From contig NZ_JBFRXN010000003.1 in the NCBI RefSeq assembly GCF_040947875.1, positions 992,001 to 1,056,000 of the forward strand: DNA of 64,000 bases, read 5' to 3'. Numbering within the stretch: the first letter of the stretch is position 1; every line of letters begins with the position of its first letter. The notes under the pieces were generated by a model that made no database searches, had not been told where the DNA came from, and saw nothing but the letters and a program-made list of their open reading frames with translations. The DNA is from Pseudomonas sp. MYb118 (GTDB taxonomy: Bacteria; Pseudomonadota; Gammaproteobacteria; Pseudomonadales; Pseudomonadaceae). Positions 1 through 8,373 of this stretch are shown here, in pieces. Position numbers and translations under genes: made by a program.

Positions 1-752
1 ATGGTCAGCCAGGCGTGCTTGCCATCGGCGCTGAACAACAGATGCCGCGGGCCGCTGCCTGGCGGCAACTGCACGAAGGCTGGCTCGGCCGGCACCAGCG
101 GCCTGTCCTTGTTGGCCTTGGGGTCGAAGTGATAGACAAACACCCTGTCGGCGCCCAGGTCGTTGGAGAACACGAAACGACCGTCCGGCGAAGACACCGT
201 CGAATGCACATGCGCCGACATCTGCCGCTCGGGATTGACCCGGCTCGACGGATGGCTGCTCATCTGCACCACGGGCCTGAGCGTGCCATCGGCGCCCACC
301 GGCAACACCGCCAGGGTGCCGCCCGGATCTTCGGACACCGAGTAATTGCTGACGAACAGGTGACTGGCGTCCGCGCTCAGGCTGGAATGCGTGGGCTCAT
401 TGCCCAGGCTCTGCACCTGATTGATCAGGCTCAGTTGATGGCTCTTGGGGTCGATGGCAAAGCTGCTCACACGCCCAACCGGGTCCATCTGGCCCGGGCC
501 GTTTTCGTTGACCACGTACAGGTGACGCTGATCCCTGGACAGGGTCAGCCAGGACGGGTTTTCGCTGTTGATCACTTGCAACGGCTTGGCCGCGAGCTGG
601 CCACTGGCGCTGTCAAAACCCAGGCGATAAATGCCCTCGCTCTGCCCCGCCGTGTAGGAACCCACCAGCAGCTGATACTGATCGGCGTACGCCGCCTGCA
701 CCCCCATGGCGCCGACACTGCCGGCCATCAGCAATGGCCAGAGCTTACGCAT
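1..752 (-). CDS. Lactonase family beta-propeller protein, partial (3' end outside window)
   Basis: The minus-strand frame is open from an ATG at 752 to the window edge. The N-terminus is a signal peptide (MRKLWPLLMAGSVGAMGVQA, then AYADQYQLLVGSYT), so the product should be exported. The body carries repeated propeller blades ending in S-x-D-x-x-x-L-F/V-S/T-N patterns (for example SLSADASHLFVSNYS and SSPDGRFVFSNDLGADRVFVYHFD), typical of the YbhE/6-phosphogluconolactonase-like lactonase family. The start overlaps the stop of the upstream 745-1038 gene by 8 nt, suggesting translational coupling. The family assignment is from blade pattern only. The true substrate is unknown, and an exported member is unlikely to be the cytosolic 6-phosphogluconolactonase. 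Confidence 0.75.
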   Translation of the reverse strand, partial: MRKLWPLLMAGSVGAMGVQAAYADQYQLLVGSYTAGQSEGIYRLGFDSASGQLAAKPLQVINSENPSWLTLSRDQRHLYVVNENGPGQMDPVGRVSSFAIDPKSHQLSLINQVQSLGNEPTHSSLSADASHLFVSNYSVSEDPGGTLAVLPVGADGTLRPVVQMSSHPSSRVNPERQMSAHVHSTVSSPDGRFVFSNDLGADRVFVYHFDPKANKDRPLVPAEPAFVQLPPGSGPRHLLFSADGKHAWLT

Positions 753-1038
753 CCTCATGCTCGTCATCCTCGTTGTCGCCACCGGTGGCGTCCAGGCACA
801 CCAGGCGATGCTCGCCGGACTCGCCGGTGATCAGCCAGCTCTGCAGGCTCGCATCGAACGTCGCCGCCTCGATCTGCGCCATGCTGAACACCCAACGCTT
901 GAGCGCACGGCCGTCCATGCATTCGATGTGCAGGTGATCTTCTTCATCGAGGGAAAAGTCGAAGGCGTGCAGCCCGTCGATTTCCAGCATGTCACAGGTT
1001 TCGAGGGCGGCGAGCAAGGTGTTGGGTACGGCAGTCAT
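745..1038 (-). CDS. Small acidic protein, DUF5629-like
   Basis: A 97-residue protein starting MTAVPNTLLAALE. The frame is open further upstream, but the ATG at 1038 removes a basic, atypical N-terminal extension and gives a start that looks like the Pseudomonas family. The protein is rich in D/E, ends in a very acidic tail (DNEDDEHEDA), and has alternating strand-like segments (LHIECMDGRALKRWVFSMAQI). It resembles the small DUF5629 family that I recall from Pseudomonas. No function is known. It overlaps the exported lactonase-like gene by 8 nt and is presumably co-transcribed with it. Confidence 0.6.
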   Translation of the reverse strand: MTAVPNTLLAALETCDMLEIDGLHAFDFSLDEEDHLHIECMDGRALKRWVFSMAQIEAATFDASLQSWLITGESGEHRLVCLDATGGDNEDDEHEDA

Positions 1039-1116
1039 GGCAGTCAGTCTTTGAGTTGAAAGGGGCAATGATAGCTTATTGAGCCAAACCCCTTTCACAA
1101 ACACCACACAATCCCT

Positions 1117-1206
1117 TGTGGGAGCGAGCCTGCTCGCGATGGCGGTGTGTCAGTCAAAATAATGTGGTCTGACACACCCTCATCGCGAGCAGGCTCGCTC
1201 CCACAG
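1117..1206. repeat. REPIN (two REP palindromes, head to head)
   Basis: Two inverted copies of gtgggagcgagcctgctcg bracket about 40 bp of unrelated sequence, in the intergenic space downstream of the dehydrogenase at 1230. Both arms are the same sequence variant (ggg/cc type), so the whole element can fold into one long hairpin. Confidence 0.9.
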
Positions 1207-1229
1207 TTAACAGGTTTCGTGTTTAAACG

Positions 1230-2810
1230 TCAGATCGCCTCACGCGACGGCTGGCCATCCACCAGGCGCTGGATGCGCAGCGGGTTGGCGTTTTTCAGGG
1301 CGTCCGGCAGCAGGCTGTCGGGGTAGTTCTGGAAGCACACCGGGCGCAGGAAGCGGTCGATGGCCAGGGTGCCCACCGAGGTGCCGCGCGCGTCGGAGGT
1401 GGCCGGATACGGGCCGCCGTGGACCATCGAGTCGCAGACTTCCACGCCGGTCGGGTAGCCGTTGAGCAGGATGCGCCCGACTTTCTGCTCCAGCAGCGGC
1501 GTCAGTTCGGCGAACTGGTCGAAGTCGCCCGGCTCGCCGATCAGGGTGGCGGTCAGTTGCCCGTGCAGGCCGTGCAAGGCAGCGGTCAGTTGCGCCTGGT
1601 CCGCCACTTCGACGAACACCGTGGTCGGGCCGAAGATTTCTTCCTGCAACACCTCGTCGCCATCAATCAACAGGCCGACATCCGCCTTGAACAGTTGCGG
1701 CTGTGCCTGGTTGCCTTGCTGGGTGCTGCCGGCCAGGTGCGTGATGTCCGGATGGGCCAGGAGTTTTTGCAGGCCCTTGCCATAGCTGCCCAGGGTGCCG
1801 GCGTTGAGCATGGTTTGCGCCGGCTGGTCGTTGATCAGCCCCGCCACCTGCTGCACGAAAGCGCTGAACTGGGGTGAGCGAATCCCGATCACCAGGCCCG
1901 GGTTGGTGCAGAACTGGCCGCAGCCCTGGACGACCGAAGCGGTGAGGTCGCGGGCGATGGTTTCGCTGCGCGCCTGCAGGGCCTCTGGCAGTACGATCAC
2001 CGGGTTGATGCTCGACATCTCGGCGAACACCGGGATCGGTTGCGGGCGCGCCGCAGCCATGTCGCACAAGGCACGGCCGCCACGCAGCGAACCGGTGAAG
2101 CCCACCGCCTGGATTGCCGGGTGCTTGACCAGCGCCTCACCGACGCCACCGCCGTAGATCATGTTGAACACGCCGGCCGGCATGGCGGTTTTTTCCGCGG
2201 CGCGGATGATCGCGTCAGCTACCCGCTCGGCCGTGGCCATGTGGCCGCTGTGGGCCTTGAACACCACCGGGCAACCGGCGGCCAGGGCCGAAGCGGTGTC
2301 GCCGCCCGCCGTGGAAAACGCCAGGGGAAAGTTGCTCGCGCCAAACACCGCCACCGGCCCCAGGCCGATGCGGTACTGACGCAGGTCCGGACGGGGTAAT
2401 GGCTGGCGCTCAGGCAGCGCACGGTCGATGCGTGCACCGTAGAAATCGCCACGGCGCAGGACCTTGGCGAACAAGCGCATCTGGCCGCTGGTGCGCCCGC
2501 GCTCGCCCTGGATGCGCGCCGCCGGCAGCGCGGTTTCGCGGCAGACCACGGCAACGAAGTCATCGCCCAGTGCGTCCAGCTCGTCGGCGATCGCGTCGAG
2601 AAACTGTGCACGACGCTCGGCACTCAGGCGCCGATACGCCGGGTAAGCCGCAGCGGCCGCCTTGGCCGCCGCATCCACTTCTTCAGGCGTGGCCTGCACG
2701 AAATGCCCCGGCAAGGCTTCGCCGGTGCTGGCGTCGACGCTTTGCAGTTGGACGCTGCCGGCCGCGCTGCGCTGGCCGCCGATGTAGTTGTGACCCAGTG
2801 TCTGACTCAT
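1230..2810 (-). CDS. Alpha-ketoglutaric semialdehyde dehydrogenase (NADP+ aldehyde dehydrogenase family)
   Basis: A 526-residue aldehyde dehydrogenase. Visible features are the oxyanion asparagine N160 (FGASNFPLAFS), cofactor-binding K185 (VVFKAHSGH), the base E264 (FAEMSSINP) and catalytic C301 (GQFCTNPGL). The long N-terminus and the GGDTASALAAGCPVV segment are typical of the KGSADH subgroup that oxidises 2,5-dioxopentanoate to 2-oxoglutarate, the last step of non-phosphorylative pentose and hexarate oxidation. It starts 11 nt after the AraD1 gene with a ggaaac ribosome site, so the two form one transcript. The dehydratase, AraD1 and GntR neighbours fit that route. The substrate assignment is by family and context. 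Confidence 0.85.
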   Translation of the reverse strand: MSQTLGHNYIGGQRSAAGSVQLQSVDASTGEALPGHFVQATPEEVDAAAKAAAAAYPAYRRLSAERRAQFLDAIADELDALGDDFVAVVCRETALPAARIQGERGRTSGQMRLFAKVLRRGDFYGARIDRALPERQPLPRPDLRQYRIGLGPVAVFGASNFPLAFSTAGGDTASALAAGCPVVFKAHSGHMATAERVADAIIRAAEKTAMPAGVFNMIYGGGVGEALVKHPAIQAVGFTGSLRGGRALCDMAAARPQPIPVFAEMSSINPVIVLPEALQARSETIARDLTASVVQGCGQFCTNPGLVIGIRSPQFSAFVQQVAGLINDQPAQTMLNAGTLGSYGKGLQKLLAHPDITHLAGSTQQGNQAQPQLFKADVGLLIDGDEVLQEEIFGPTTVFVEVADQAQLTAALHGLHGQLTATLIGEPGDFDQFAELTPLLEQKVGRILLNGYPTGVEVCDSMVHGGPYPATSDARGTSVGTLAIDRFLRPVCFQNYPDSLLPDALKNANPLRIQRLVDGQPSREAI

Positions 2811-2821
2811 TGCGGTTTCCT

Positions 2822-3814
2822 TTAAAGAGTACCGATGGTGCCGGGTTCGAACACCGCATCGACCGGTGCAATACCGTTGATCAACGGGGCGCCGAACTCG
2901 GCCTGGCTGATTTCGAAGACATCACCCGGCTGCGTGCGAACACCGTCGGCGAACGACAGCGTCGCGGTGCCGAAGAAGTGAATGTGCACATCCCCCGGAC
3001 GCAGGAACTGACTGTACTTGAAATGGTGGAATTCGAGGTTCTCGAGGCTGTGGCACATGTTGGCCTCGCCACTCAGGAACTCGTTCTGCCACAGCACTTC
3101 GCCGTTGCGCAAGATGCGGCTGGTGCCTGCCAGATGTTGAGGCAGTTCACCCACGCGAAGTTCCGGACCGTAGCTGCAACTGCGCAATTTCGAGTGAGCC
3201 AGGTACAGGTAGTTCTTGCGTTCCATGACGTGGTCGGAGAATTCGTTGCCCACCGCAAAGCCCAGGCGATACGGCTTGCCGTCGTGGCCGATGACGTACA
3301 GGCCGCTGATTTCCGGCTCTTCACCGGCGTCCTCGGCAAACGGTGGCAGCGGGAACGGCTGGCCCGGACGCACGACGATGCTGCCATCGCCCTTGTAGAA
3401 CCACTCGGGCTGCACACCGGCCTGCCCTGCCTGGGGTTTGCCGCCCTCCACGCCCCATTTGAAGATACGCATGGTGTCGGTCATCGCCGTTTCGTCACCG
3501 GCCTGCTGGTGCATCTTGTCCCGCGCCGAAGCGCTGCCCAGGTGGGTCAGGCCAGTGCCGCTGACCAGCATATGTGCCGGGTCCGGGTGGTCCAGCGGCG
3601 GCAGGATGCGCAGCTTGGCCAGCAGCTCGGCGTAGTCATGGCTGATGCCCAGGCCCAGCACGTTGACCTGCTGCTCCAGGCCGACACCGGCCTCGATGGC
3701 CGCCAGCGCCAGGTCGCGCACGGTGCGCGCGTCCTGCACTTCGCGGACCAGCCCGCCCTCGACCACACCTACGCGGCGCTCGCCGTTAATCAATTCGAAT
3801 TGAACCAGACGCAT
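2822..3814 (-). CDS. AraD1 family protein (fumarylacetoacetate-hydrolase fold), probable 2-keto-3-deoxy-pentonate dehydratase
   Basis: A 330-residue protein beginning MRLVQFELINGERRVGVVEG. The ATG at 3814 has a good aggaga site, so six upstream in-frame codons are excluded. The C-terminal half has FAH-fold landmarks: GLYVIGHDGKPYRLGF, GNEFSDHVMERKN, and a terminal beta-rich GDVFEISQAEFGAPL. FAH-fold enzymes are known to dehydrate 2-keto-3-deoxy-D-xylonate or -L-arabonate to 2,5-dioxopentanoate. That product is the substrate of the dehydrogenase encoded 11 nt downstream. The predicted pathway position is therefore dehydratase (5487) to AraD1 to KGSADH to 2-oxoglutarate. Which pentonate is used cannot be told from the sequence. 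Confidence 0.8.
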   Translation of the reverse strand: MRLVQFELINGERRVGVVEGGLVREVQDARTVRDLALAAIEAGVGLEQQVNVLGLGISHDYAELLAKLRILPPLDHPDPAHMLVSGTGLTHLGSASARDKMHQQAGDETAMTDTMRIFKWGVEGGKPQAGQAGVQPEWFYKGDGSIVVRPGQPFPLPPFAEDAGEEPEISGLYVIGHDGKPYRLGFAVGNEFSDHVMERKNYLYLAHSKLRSCSYGPELRVGELPQHLAGTSRILRNGEVLWQNEFLSGEANMCHSLENLEFHHFKYSQFLRPGDVHIHFFGTATLSFADGVRTQPGDVFEISQAEFGAPLINGIAPVDAVFEPGTIGTL

Positions 3815-3856
3815 GGGAATCTCCTTCAACAATTCTTGTACTCAATGCAGGCTCTT

Positions 3857-3947
3857 TGTGGGAGCGAGCCTGCTCGCGATGAGGTCATCACCTTCAACAT
3901 CCAGGGTGACTGTCACACCGCTATCGCGAGCAGGCTCGCTCCCACAG
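3857..3947. repeat. REPIN between MFS and AraD1 genes
   Basis: A pair of inverted gtgggagcgagcctgctcg elements separated by about 41 bp. It lies inside what would otherwise be a continuous catabolic operon (permease at 3970, AraD1 at 2822). It may act as an mRNA processing or stability point between the two. Confidence 0.9.
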
Positions 3948-3969
3948 GGAAGATCGGGGTTTTAACCAA

Positions 3970-5292
3970 TCAAGTCCGACTCGCCCCCCGCGCACTCGCG
4001 GCGAACTGGTCGGCTGGCAATACGTGCTTGCGCTCCAGCTGGCGGTAAACCACGCCAGTGAGGAACAGCCCGAACACCATCACGCCCGCCAGGAAATACA
4101 GCCCAGACGCAAGGTTGCCGGTGTATTCCTTCAGCGCGCCGATCACGAACGGGCCGATGTAGCCGCCCAGGTTGCCCACCGAGTTGATCAGGGCAATGCC
4201 CGCTGCCGCACTGGCGCCGGCGAAGAAGCGGCCCGGCAAGGTCCAGAACACCGCCGTGCAGGAAAACAGCGAGAACGCCACCAGGCACAACGCCGCCAGT
4301 TGCGCTGCCGGCAGGGTCAGCCAGGCACTGAGGAACAGGCCCAGGGCGCCCAATACATAGAGAACCGCCAGGTGGCCGTAGCGATCGTTCAGGCGGTCGG
4401 AACTGCTCGGGATGATCAACAGGCCGATGATCCCGAAGATGTACGGCACCGACGAGACGAAACCGGTCACCAGGTCACTGCCACCGAACTGCTTGATCAG
4501 CGTCGGCAACCACAGGCCCAGGCCATAAATGCTCAGGGTCACCGGCAGGTAGAACAGCGCCAGCAGCAACACGCGGCTGTCCTTGAGGGCATGCAACGGG
4601 TTGCCATGGCGGGTCTGGCCGTATTCCGCCAGGTCCTTTTTCAGCTCGCCGGCCAGCCAGTCTTTCTCTGCCTGGTCCATCCACTTCACCTGTTGCGGGC
4701 CATCCGGCAACCAGCGCAGCACCGGCCAGGTCAGCAGGATCGCCGGGGTGCCGATGACGATGAACAGCCACTGCCAGCCATGCAGGCCGAGAATGCCGTC
4801 CATGCCCAGCAGACCGCCGGACACCGGGCCGGTGATCAGCATGGCAATCGGTTGGGACAGGATGAACAGGCCGAGGATCTTGCCGCGATGGCGCACCGGG
4901 AACCATTGGGTGATGTAGTACAGCACGCCCGGAAAGAACCCGGCTTCGGCGGCGCCCAGCAAGAAGCGCATCACATAGAAGCTGTTCGGCCCCTGGACGA
5001 AGGCCATGCCGATGGTGATGGCGCCCCAGGTGATCATGATCCGCGCGAACCAGCGTCGTGCGCCGAAGCGTTCGAGCATCAGGTTACTGGGGATTTCCAG
5101 CAGGAAGTAGCCAATGAAGAACAGCCCGGCACCCAGGCCGTAGGCGGCATCGCCGATACCGATGTCAGCGCCCATGTGCAGCTTGGCAAAGCCGACGGCG
5201 GAGCGATCCACATAGGCGATCAGGTACAGCAGGATCAGGAAGGGAATCAGTTTGAAGGTAATGCGTCGGATAAGCCCCAGTTCCTGGCTCAT
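3970..5292 (-). CDS. MFS transporter, anion:cation symporter (ACS) type, probable sugar-acid permease
   Basis: A 440-residue protein with about 12 hydrophobic helices. It has the ACS-type N-terminus (IPFLILLYLIAYVDRSAVGFAK), the G-A-R-R-W motif after helix 2 (MLERFGARRWFARIMITWG), and an amphipathic central loop (KWMDQAEKDWLAGELKKDL). This subgroup imports organic anions such as glucarate, galactonate and phthalate. It is divergent from the IlvD/Edd dehydratase across a 194-bp promoter region and is followed by AraD1 and KGSADH, so uptake of the pathway's aldonic or aldaric acid is the likely role. The ATG at 5292 has a ggaga site. The substrate is inferred from context. Confidence 0.85.
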   Translation of the reverse strand: MSQELGLIRRITFKLIPFLILLYLIAYVDRSAVGFAKLHMGADIGIGDAAYGLGAGLFFIGYFLLEIPSNLMLERFGARRWFARIMITWGAITIGMAFVQGPNSFYVMRFLLGAAEAGFFPGVLYYITQWFPVRHRGKILGLFILSQPIAMLITGPVSGGLLGMDGILGLHGWQWLFIVIGTPAILLTWPVLRWLPDGPQQVKWMDQAEKDWLAGELKKDLAEYGQTRHGNPLHALKDSRVLLLALFYLPVTLSIYGLGLWLPTLIKQFGGSDLVTGFVSSVPYIFGIIGLLIIPSSSDRLNDRYGHLAVLYVLGALGLFLSAWLTLPAAQLAALCLVAFSLFSCTAVFWTLPGRFFAGASAAAGIALINSVGNLGGYIGPFVIGALKEYTGNLASGLYFLAGVMVFGLFLTGVVYRQLERKHVLPADQFAASARGASRT

Positions 5293-5384
5293 GAGATCGG
5301 TCTCCGTTTGTTGTTGTTATGGAACCTCGGGGGACGCCTCTCGCGAAAAAACGCCAGGGCCATCCCTCCAGTGGAAGTGACTAT

Positions 5385-5473
5385 ATAGTAATACTATTTA
5401 ATCGAGCAACACTTCCATTGAGACGAAATTGCGCTTAATGTACGCCTCAGCTCGCACAATATAGTCATACAAT
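5385..5473. promoter_or_regulatory. Divergent promoter region with two operator-like repeats
   Basis: The space between the MFS gene (minus) and the dehydratase (plus) holds ATAGTAATACTAT at 5385-5397, a perfect ATAGT-N3-ACTAT dyad, and ATAGTCATACAAT at 5461-5473, the same element with one mismatch. The centres are 76 bp apart. The second lies 13 nt before the dehydratase ATG, over the ribosome-site region. A GntR-type repressor is encoded at 7494. Short dyads with a small spacer are typical of FadR-subfamily operators. Binding is inferred. Confidence 0.5.
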
Positions 5474-5486
5474 AAGAGAACCGATC

Positions 5487-7223
5487 ATGTCTGATAAGAA
5501 ACCCACCCTGCGCTCCGCCCAATGGTTTGGCACGGCCGACAAAAACGGCTTCATGTACCGCAGCTGGATGAAGAATCAGGGCATTGCCGACCACCAGTTC
5601 CAGGGCAAGCCGATCATCGGCATCTGCAACACCTGGTCGGAGCTGACCCCGTGCAACGCGCATTTCCGCCAGATCGCCGAGCACGTCAAACGCGGCGTGA
5701 TCGAGGCCGGTGGTTTCCCTGTGGAATTCCCGGTGTTCTCCAACGGTGAATCGAACCTGCGCCCGACCGCCATGCTGACCCGCAACCTGGCGAGCATGGA
5801 CGTCGAAGAAGCCATTCGCGGCAACCCGATTGATGGCGTGGTGCTGCTCACCGGTTGTGACAAAACCACCCCGGCCCTGCTGATGGGCGCGGCCAGTTGC
5901 GACGTCCCGGCCATCGTCGTCACCGGCGGGCCGATGCTCAACGGCAAGCACAAGGGCAAGGACATCGGCTCGGGCACCGTGGTCTGGCAGCTCAGCGAAC
6001 AGGTCAAGGCCGGCACCATTACGATTGATGATTTCCTCGCGGCCGAAGGCGGCATGTCCCGTTCGGCCGGCACCTGCAACACCATGGGTACGGCCTCGAC
6101 CATGGCCTGCATGGCCGAAGCACTGGGCACTTCCCTGCCCCACAACGCGGCGATCCCGGCGGTGGATGCGCGTCGTTACGTGCTGGCGCACATGTCCGGC
6201 ATGCGCGCTGTAGAGATGGTCAAGGAAGATTTGCGCCTGTCGAAGATCCTCACCAAGGAAGCCTTCGAGAACGCCATTCGCGTCAACGCCGCCATCGGTG
6301 GCTCGACCAACGCGGTGATCCACCTCAAGGCCATCGCCGGGCGTATCGGCGTCGAGCTGGACCTGGACGACTGGACCCGCATCGGTCGTGGCATGCCGAC
6401 CATCGTCGATCTGCAACCGTCCGGACGCTTCCTGATGGAAGAGTTCTACTACGCTGGCGGCCTGCCGGCGGTGCTGCGCCGCCTGGGTGAAGCCAACCTG
6501 ATCCCCAACCCGAACGCGCTGACCGTCAACGGCAAGTCCCTGGGTGAGAACACCAAGGACGCGCCGATCTACGGCGAGGACGAAGTGATCCGCACCCTCG
6601 ACAACCCGATTCGCGCCGACGGTGGCATCTGCGTATTGCGCGGCAACCTGGCGCCACTGGGCGCGGTGCTCAAGCCTTCGGCCGCTACGCCGGAGCTGAT
6701 GCAGCATCGCGGCCGTGCGGTGGTGTTCGAAAACTTCGACATGTACAAGGCGCGCATCAACGATCCGGAGCTGGATGTGGATGCCAACTCGATCCTGGTC
6801 ATGAAGAACTGCGGGCCCAAGGGTTATCCGGGCATGGCCGAAGTCGGCAACATGGGCCTGCCGGCCAAGCTGCTGGCCCAGGGCGTGACCGACATGGTGC
6901 GTATTTCCGATGCGCGCATGAGCGGTACCGCCTATGGCACCGTCGTCCTGCACGTGGCACCGGAAGCGGCGGCCGGCGGACCTTTGGCGGCGGTCAAGGA
7001 AGGTGACTGGATCGAGCTGGACTGCGCCAGCGGCCGCCTGCACCTGGACATCCCCGATACCGAACTGGCTGCGCGCATGGCCGACCTGCAACCGCCGCAG
7101 CAATTGCTGGTGGGCGGCTATCGCCAGCTGTACATCGACCATGTGCTGCAAGCGGACCAGGGCTGCGACTTCGACTTCCTGGTCGGCTGCCGCGGCGCCG
7201 AAGTGCCGCGGCATTCGCACTAA
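5487..7223 (+). CDS. IlvD/Edd family dehydratase, probable pentonate (L-arabinonate/D-xylonate type) dehydratase
   Basis: A 578-residue Fe-S dehydratase. Cluster cysteines are visible at C56 (WSELTPCN), C124 (LTGCDKTTP) and C197 (SAGTCNTMGTAS). The proposed catalytic serine lies in SDARMSGTAYGTVVLH near the C-terminus. Length and spacing match the sugar-acid branch (L-arabinonate dehydratase of Rhizobium is close in length and motif wording) rather than IlvD (about 615 aa) or Edd (about 605 aa). The expected reaction is aldonate to 2-keto-3-deoxy-aldonate, the first step before AraD1 and KGSADH. The ATG at 5487 follows an aagagaa site. It is transcribed away from the permease operon, with the GntR gene downstream. 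Confidence 0.85.
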   Translation: MSDKKPTLRSAQWFGTADKNGFMYRSWMKNQGIADHQFQGKPIIGICNTWSELTPCNAHFRQIAEHVKRGVIEAGGFPVEFPVFSNGESNLRPTAMLTRNLASMDVEEAIRGNPIDGVVLLTGCDKTTPALLMGAASCDVPAIVVTGGPMLNGKHKGKDIGSGTVVWQLSEQVKAGTITIDDFLAAEGGMSRSAGTCNTMGTASTMACMAEALGTSLPHNAAIPAVDARRYVLAHMSGMRAVEMVKEDLRLSKILTKEAFENAIRVNAAIGGSTNAVIHLKAIAGRIGVELDLDDWTRIGRGMPTIVDLQPSGRFLMEEFYYAGGLPAVLRRLGEANLIPNPNALTVNGKSLGENTKDAPIYGEDEVIRTLDNPIRADGGICVLRGNLAPLGAVLKPSAATPELMQHRGRAVVFENFDMYKARINDPELDVDANSILVMKNCGPKGYPGMAEVGNMGLPAKLLAQGVTDMVRISDARMSGTAYGTVVLHVAPEAAAGGPLAAVKEGDWIELDCASGRLHLDIPDTELAARMADLQPPQQLLVGGYRQLYIDHVLQADQGCDFDFLVGCRGAEVPRHSH

Positions 7224-7229
7224 ACCCGC

Positions 7230-7252
7230 CATCCCCTCTCCCCGAGGGGATG
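7230..7252 (+). terminator. Hairpin downstream of the dehydratase
   Basis: A perfect 9-bp stem (catcccctc / gaggggatg) with a 5-nt loop starts 7 nt after the dehydratase stop codon. The following tract is only moderately T-rich (cttgtcttg), so termination may be weak. Confidence 0.5.
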
Positions 7253-7277
7253 CTTGTCTTGTGGCAGAAGGCTTTAC

Positions 7278-7369
7278 CTGTGGGAGCGAGCCTGCTCGCG
7301 ATAGCGTCATGGCAGGCAATGAATGCGTCGCCTGTTGAGCCGCCATCGCGAGCAGGCTCGCTCCCACAG
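7278..7369. repeat. REPIN between dehydratase and GntR genes
   Basis: Two inverted gtgggagcgagcctgctcg copies with about 42 bp between them, just after the 7230-7252 hairpin. Confidence 0.9.
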
Positions 7370-7493
7370 TGAAGCCCCCACCAGGCGGCTCCTGCACTGG
7401 ACCTCTCACAATTGATTTTCGTCCAGCTCAAGTTTGTGTCTTGCCTGTTATCATGCGCCACACCTCCCAGCACACAGGATCGCGCCGTTCCCC

Positions 7494-8213
7494 ATGGATT
7501 ACCGCAAACCCTCCGACCGCAAAAGCATGCACTCGCGCATCGTCCAGGAACTGGGCATGCAGATCGTTTCGGGGCGCTTTCTGCCGGACGACAAGCTGCC
7601 CGCCGAAGCGCTGCTGTGTGAAGAGTACGCGGTCAGCCGCCCGGTGCTGCGCGAAGCCACCCGGGTGCTGGTCGCCAAGGGCCTGGTGTACTCGCGTCCA
7701 CGGGTCGGCACGGTGGTCAAGCAGCGCAAGGAATGGCACATGCTCGATCCGGACGTGCTGCACTGGTTGATGCAGAGCAGTCCGCAAAATGAATTCTTCG
7801 ACCTGCTGACCAGCGTGCGCAGCATCATCGAACCGGCCGCGGCCGCCCTGGCGGCGCAGTTCGCCACCGAGGCCGACATCGCCGCCATCGGCGAAGCCTA
7901 CCAACGGATGGAAACCGCGCCGACCCCCGACGCCCTGTTGCAGCCGGACCTGGACTTCCACAGCCGCATCGCCGACGCCACCCACAACGACCTGCTGGCC
8001 AACCTGTGCAACATGCTGGCCGTGGCCATCGCCGAAGCGTTGAAACACTCCAACCAACGCCCCAACCTGCACGAACTGGCCCTGCCGCGGCACAAGGCGA
8101 TCCTCACCGCCATCGAGAACCGCGACGCGCTGGGCGCCCGGCATGCGACGCTGGTGCAGCTCGATGATGCGCGTAGTGCGTTGAGTGTGGTGTTGGGCGC
8201 AGAGCCAACCTGA
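7494..8213 (+). CDS. GntR family transcriptional regulator, FadR/FCD subfamily
   Basis: A 239-residue regulator. The N-terminal winged helix covers residues 10-80 (IVQELGMQIVSGRFLPDDKLPAEALLC written across its helices, with SRPVLREATRVLVAKGLV as recognition part). The C-terminal half is an all-helical FCD ligand domain with metal-site-like pieces (LDFHSRIADATHND, ALPRHKAILTAIENRD). The frame is open 20 codons upstream, but the ATG at 7494 gives a normal MDYRKPSDRKSMH start. Its position beside the sugar-acid genes makes it the likely repressor of the divergent 5293-5486 promoters, where two matching dyads occur. Confidence 0.85.
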   Translation: MDYRKPSDRKSMHSRIVQELGMQIVSGRFLPDDKLPAEALLCEEYAVSRPVLREATRVLVAKGLVYSRPRVGTVVKQRKEWHMLDPDVLHWLMQSSPQNEFFDLLTSVRSIIEPAAAALAAQFATEADIAAIGEAYQRMETAPTPDALLQPDLDFHSRIADATHNDLLANLCNMLAVAIAEALKHSNQRPNLHELALPRHKAILTAIENRDALGARHATLVQLDDARSALSVVLGAEPT

Positions 8214-8218
8214 ATTCC

Positions 8219-8309
8219 CTGTAGGAGCGAGCTTGCTCGCGATGCGGTGTATCAGTCGCCACATACATTGGCTGACACGCCGCCATCGCGAGCAAGCTCG
8301 CTCCTACAG
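8219..8309. repeat. REPIN, tag/ctt variant
   Basis: Two inverted copies of taggagcgagcttgctcgc, the second sequence type of REP in this window. Both arms match each other. It starts 5 nt after the GntR stop. Confidence 0.9.
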
Positions 8310-8326
8310 GGGAGAGTTTCAGGCAT

Positions 8327-8359
8327 AAAAAAGCCGCAACCTCGGGTTGCGGCTTTTTC
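8327..8359. terminator. Bidirectional rho-independent terminator
   Basis: Stem aagccgcaacc / ggttgcggctt with a 2-nt loop, flanked by an A-run on the left and a T-run on the right. It can end transcripts from both the GntR gene (plus) and the RND gene (minus). Confidence 0.85.
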
Positions 8360-8373
8360 ATTGCGGCCTGGAA

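Noticed and set aside
2399..4048. 549-codon plus-strand open frame crossing several genes
   Set aside because: It spans parts of two minus-strand genes and a REPIN; no start context and no motif.
5394..7409. 671-codon minus-strand open frame
   Set aside because: Antisense to the IlvD/Edd dehydratase with low-complexity His/Arg/Gly content and no ribosome site.
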